Below are positions 16,596 to 18,233 of a stretch of DNA of 18,233 bases, piece by piece. Origin of the DNA: an uncultured Prevotellaceae bacterium (GTDB lineage Bacteria; Bacteroidota; Bacteroidia; Bacteroidales; Bacteroidaceae); assembly GCA_946624335.1 (NCBI GenBank), contig CAMOSA010000025.1, positions 1-18,233 on the forward strand, given 5' to 3'. A model generated the notes under the pieces. It did no database searches. It was not told where the DNA came from and saw nothing but the letters and a program-made list of their open reading frames with translations. The translations under genes were made by a program, and so were the position numbers. How positions within the stretch are numbered: the stretch's first letter is position 1; each line of letters begins with the position of its first letter.

Positions 16596-16627
16596 GGGGT
16601 GGGTCTGCTGGGGGTGGGTTTGCTGGG
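16596..16627 (+). repeat. 15-bp G-rich tandem repeat and potential G-quadruplex motif 2
   Basis: GGGGTGGGTCTGCTG (16596-16610) and GGGGTGGGTTTGCTG (16611-16625) differ at one base. Five G-tracts with loops of 1, 6, 1 and 6 nt fit a G-quadruplex. The motif ends about 40 nt before the -33 box of the outer-membrane protein gene. GGGGTGGGTCTG also occurs in motif 1. Confidence 0.65.
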
Positions 16628-16668
16628 CCTGCGACGTTGCTGATTGGTGTGTTAAATTTTTACAAATA

Positions 16669-16700
16669 TTTGTCCACACAGCGGATTTTACGTATATTTG
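16669..16700 (+). promoter_or_regulatory. Bacteroidota-type promoter of the outer-membrane protein gene
   Basis: TTTG (16669-16672), a 20-nt spacer, then TATATTTG (16693-16700): a full match to the -33/-7 consensus and the best promoter in the window. The start codon is 48 nt downstream, giving a leader of about 40 nt. Confidence 0.85.
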
Positions 16701-16748
16701 CGGGCGTTTTTGAGCATAAAACCATTTAACCTTAATAAATAAGAGAAA

Positions 16749-17441
16749 ATGAAAAAGATCTATGTGATGTTTGTCATGGCTGCCTCTATGCTCAGCTCCA
16801 CGGTCATGGCGCAGGAGAACAGGAGCTTTGCCGAGATCAGCGTGGGCACACAGGCCAAGGACCATCAGTTCCTGAGCGAGAAGGTCAAGAGCTTCCATGG
16901 CGCCAATATATCGCTGGAGGTCGGTCACGACTTCAACGGCCTCTCGGCCAGCCTCTCCTTCGGCTATTTCGGCAACGACTGGAGCGGCAAGCATCAGGCC
17001 AGCACGCACTACTACAGCGAGCTCACCCAAGACCAGCCGCCCAAAGTAACCTCCAGCAACAACGTCATCAGGAGCGACGACCGCCACTCCTCCGTGGAGG
17101 CCCTCTCCCTCATGGCCAACGTGAGCTACGACGTGCTGCGCTTCATCAAGGGCAACTGGCGTCACCACATCCGTCCCCGCGTCGGCCTGGGCTACTCCCA
17201 CTTCGGCGCATCCCACTTCAGCTATATGCCTTCAGGCAAGGAGCTCGGCGACGGCTTTAGCACCGTCAGCGGTGTCAACGTCGTCAACGAGAAGACCTCC
17301 GACAGCGGCTTCGAATGGTCGTTAGGCATCGGCTACGACTTCAGCATCACACGCGACTGGAGCATCGGCCTGCAGTACGAGAAGTTCATGAGCGTCCGCG
17401 ACCAGTACCTCCTCGGTCTACGTGCCCGCTACGCCTTTTGA
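16749..17441 (+). CDS. Outer-membrane beta-barrel protein (small, OmpX/OmpW-like class)
   Basis: 230 residues. A clear signal peptide ends VMA-QE (cleavage after about residue 21). The mature part alternates polar and aromatic/hydrophobic residues in short amphipathic strands (SFAEISVG, ISLEVGHDF, ASLSFGYFG, HIRPRVGLGYSHF, FEWSLGIGYDF, WSIGLQYEKF) and ends LLGLRARYAF, with the terminal Phe recognised by the BAM machinery. About eight strands can be counted. It is therefore predicted as a small barrel with long loops, such as that around residues 76-105. Function is unknown; such proteins serve in adhesion, stress or small-molecule passage. The gene stands alone, with a strong promoter and repeat fields on both sides. 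Base composition matches the housekeeping genes rather than the AT-rich surface gene. Confidence 0.85.
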   Translation: MKKIYVMFVMAASMLSSTVMAQENRSFAEISVGTQAKDHQFLSEKVKSFHGANISLEVGHDFNGLSASLSFGYFGNDWSGKHQASTHYYSELTQDQPPKVTSSNNVIRSDDRHSSVEALSLMANVSYDVLRFIKGNWRHHIRPRVGLGYSHFGASHFSYMPSGKELGDGFSTVSGVNVVNEKTSDSGFEWSLGIGYDFSITRDWSIGLQYEKFMSVRDQYLLGLRARYAF

Positions 17442-17526
17442 CATCTTCATAACCTCAAAAAACGGGTTCATCCGACATTCCGAGCGATACGACGATAATA
17501 GGAGAACTCATTTTACGCGATTTACA

Positions 17527-17836
17527 AAAATAAGCTTCACCCTTCACCATAGCCCTTAATCGAAAGGCTATCAATACGTTCTGAGGTGAACCTTCATTAT
17601 GAAAAGCTTCACCAAGCGTCACCCCTCTTGAAGCCACGAAGGCGTGGCGCACGGTGGTTAATCTATGAGATCACGAGATTTGCGTGACTTCATCAAACGG
17701 CACCCCTGAGAGAGATCAGTACCAGATTCGCGATCTAACGGTGAAGCTTGGTGAAACTTATGAAGATAAAGGTTCACCTCGGAACGTATTGATAACCTTT
17801 CAATTAAGGGCTATGGTGAAGGGTGAAGCTTATTTT
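17527..17836. repeat. Long inverted-repeat element (two 97-nt arms, 116-nt spacer)
   Basis: Arms 17527-17623 and 17740-17836 are reverse complements at 87 of 97 positions with no gaps, counted by hand. Four of the ten mismatches cluster near the spacer-proximal end. The 116-nt spacer contains a smaller CCACG...CGTGG hairpin (about 17634-17648). I see no transposase and no obvious target-site duplication. It resembles a MITE or a long hairpin-forming intergenic element. Confidence 0.85.
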
Positions 17837-17903
17837 GGCTATTTTCTTTTTTTTACTCATACGCCTATAGCCGCTCACCGTCACACGTCCATTCGCTCAC
17901 ACA

Positions 17904-17992
17904 CCTATGTCCATTCGCCGACACCCCTAGGCTCGTTGGCTTACACCCCTATGTCCATTGGCCGTCACCCCTTAGGCTTGTAGGCTCACACG
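17904..17992. repeat. 44-bp direct repeat, two copies plus a degenerate third
   Basis: Units starting CCTATGTCCATT at 17904 and 17948 share the order CCTATGTCCATT.GCCG.CACCCCT.AGGCT.GT.GGCT.ACAC. A degenerate version, around CCGTCACACGTCCATTCGCT, precedes them at about 17877. The stretch has no convincing gene. Confidence 0.8.
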
Positions 17993-18022
17993 CCCAAGTG
18001 ACTCTGTACTCTCATCGAAGGT

Positions 18023-18065
18023 AAAAGCCCATTCCACCGCTTGTTTGTCGATGGAATGGGCTTTT
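18023..18065. terminator. Terminator-like perfect hairpin, possibly bidirectional
   Basis: A 14-bp stem, AAAAGCCCATTCCA (18023-18036) against 18052-18065, has a 15-nt loop. The arms supply A- and T-runs on both strands, as in bidirectional terminators. It is about 580 nt past the outer-membrane protein stop, so it may instead serve a convergent gene beyond the right edge. Confidence 0.75.
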
Positions 18066-18070
18066 GTCTA

Positions 18071-18233
18071 AAGACCCCTCTAAATCTCCCCGTGAGGGGA
18101 GACTTTCTTTTCCACTGGCCATCAATGGGAAGACCCCTCTAAATCTCCCCGTGAGGGGAGACTTCCCTTTCCACTGGCCGTCAATGGGAAGACCCCTCTA
18201 AATCTCCCCGTGAGGGGAGACTTCCCTTTCCAC
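18071..18233. repeat. 59-bp tandem hairpin repeat running off the right edge
   Basis: Units begin AAGACCCCTCTAAATC at 18071, 18130 and 18189 (the last cut after 45 nt), with only a few base differences. Each carries the perfect hairpin TCTCCCC-GTGA-GGGGAGA (18085-18102, 18144-18161, 18203-18220) followed by a CTTTCCACTGGCC-like stretch. There are no unique spacers. Confidence 0.92.

Noticed and set aside
16590..17216. Long minus-strand open frame opposite the barrel gene
   Set aside because: It is a shadow of the plus-strand gene, which has a signal peptide, a promoter and a terminal Phe. The minus frame has none of these and reads into the G-rich repeats.
17442..17526. Terminator directly after the barrel gene
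   Set aside because: No stem-loop with a T-run is visible just after the stop. The first strong folds are the inverted-repeat element and the hairpin at 18023-18065.
17684..17983. Open frame of 99 codons on the plus strand
   Set aside because: It runs through one arm of the inverted repeat and then the 44-bp direct repeat, giving a low-complexity His/Thr/Pro-rich tail. There is no promoter and no family resemblance.
18071..18233. Possible CRISPR array (regular 59-bp period)
   Set aside because: The whole 59-bp unit is repeated, with no unique spacers between short repeats, and no cas gene is nearby.

Overview
The window looks like a chromosome piece from a Bacteroidota bacterium of the order Bacteroidales, most likely a fairly GC-rich Prevotella-like lineage. 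The evidence is a fused SecDF of about 1,000 residues, Bacteroidota-type promoters (TTTG or TTG at -33, TAnnTTTG at -7) with no clear Shine-Dalgarno sites, BspA-type leucine-rich repeats, and C-terminal tails of the form YDLSGRR...LPKGIYI.GGRKVVVK. The assignment is inferred from reading alone; no database was searched.

Left part (1-7306), housekeeping. On the minus strand are the first 431 codons of arginyl-tRNA synthetase, running off the left edge, and upstream of it a histone-like HU gene with its own promoter and terminator. Divergent from HU, on the plus strand, are a rhomboid intramembrane protease and a membrane-anchored endonuclease/exonuclease/phosphatase-fold protein that overlap by ATGA. 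A fused secDF follows, with its own promoter and a strong terminator.

Middle part (7421-16090), accessory and cell-surface functions. Four co-directional genes are packed with gaps of 6, 49 and 14 nt and probably form one operon: a TPR protein with one membrane span and a C-terminal helix-turn-helix (a candidate one-component sensor), a BspA-like LRR surface protein, a surface protein with three copies of an 'EGKVW' module, and a GH95 alpha-L-fucosidase-type glycosidase. The two surface proteins share their C-terminal region nearly base for base, including an in-frame palindromic 'LTPNPSP' repeat. The body of the second is much more AT-rich than its surroundings.

Right part (16091-18233), repeat-rich. 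One small outer-membrane beta-barrel gene with a very good promoter lies between two repeat fields. The left field holds at least five short tandem repeats, two perfect palindromes or hairpins and two potential G-quadruplex motifs. The right field holds a 97-nt inverted repeat (87 of 97 positions match) around a 116-nt spacer, a 44-nt direct repeat, a terminator-like hairpin and a 59-nt tandem repeat that runs off the right edge and has a related copy 1.8 kb to the left.

I see no CRISPR array, tRNA, rRNA, transposase or phage gene. The most notable unexplained items are the mosaic tandem surface proteins with a repeat element used as coding sequence, the long inverted-repeat element, and the dense repeat field upstream of the outer-membrane protein gene.
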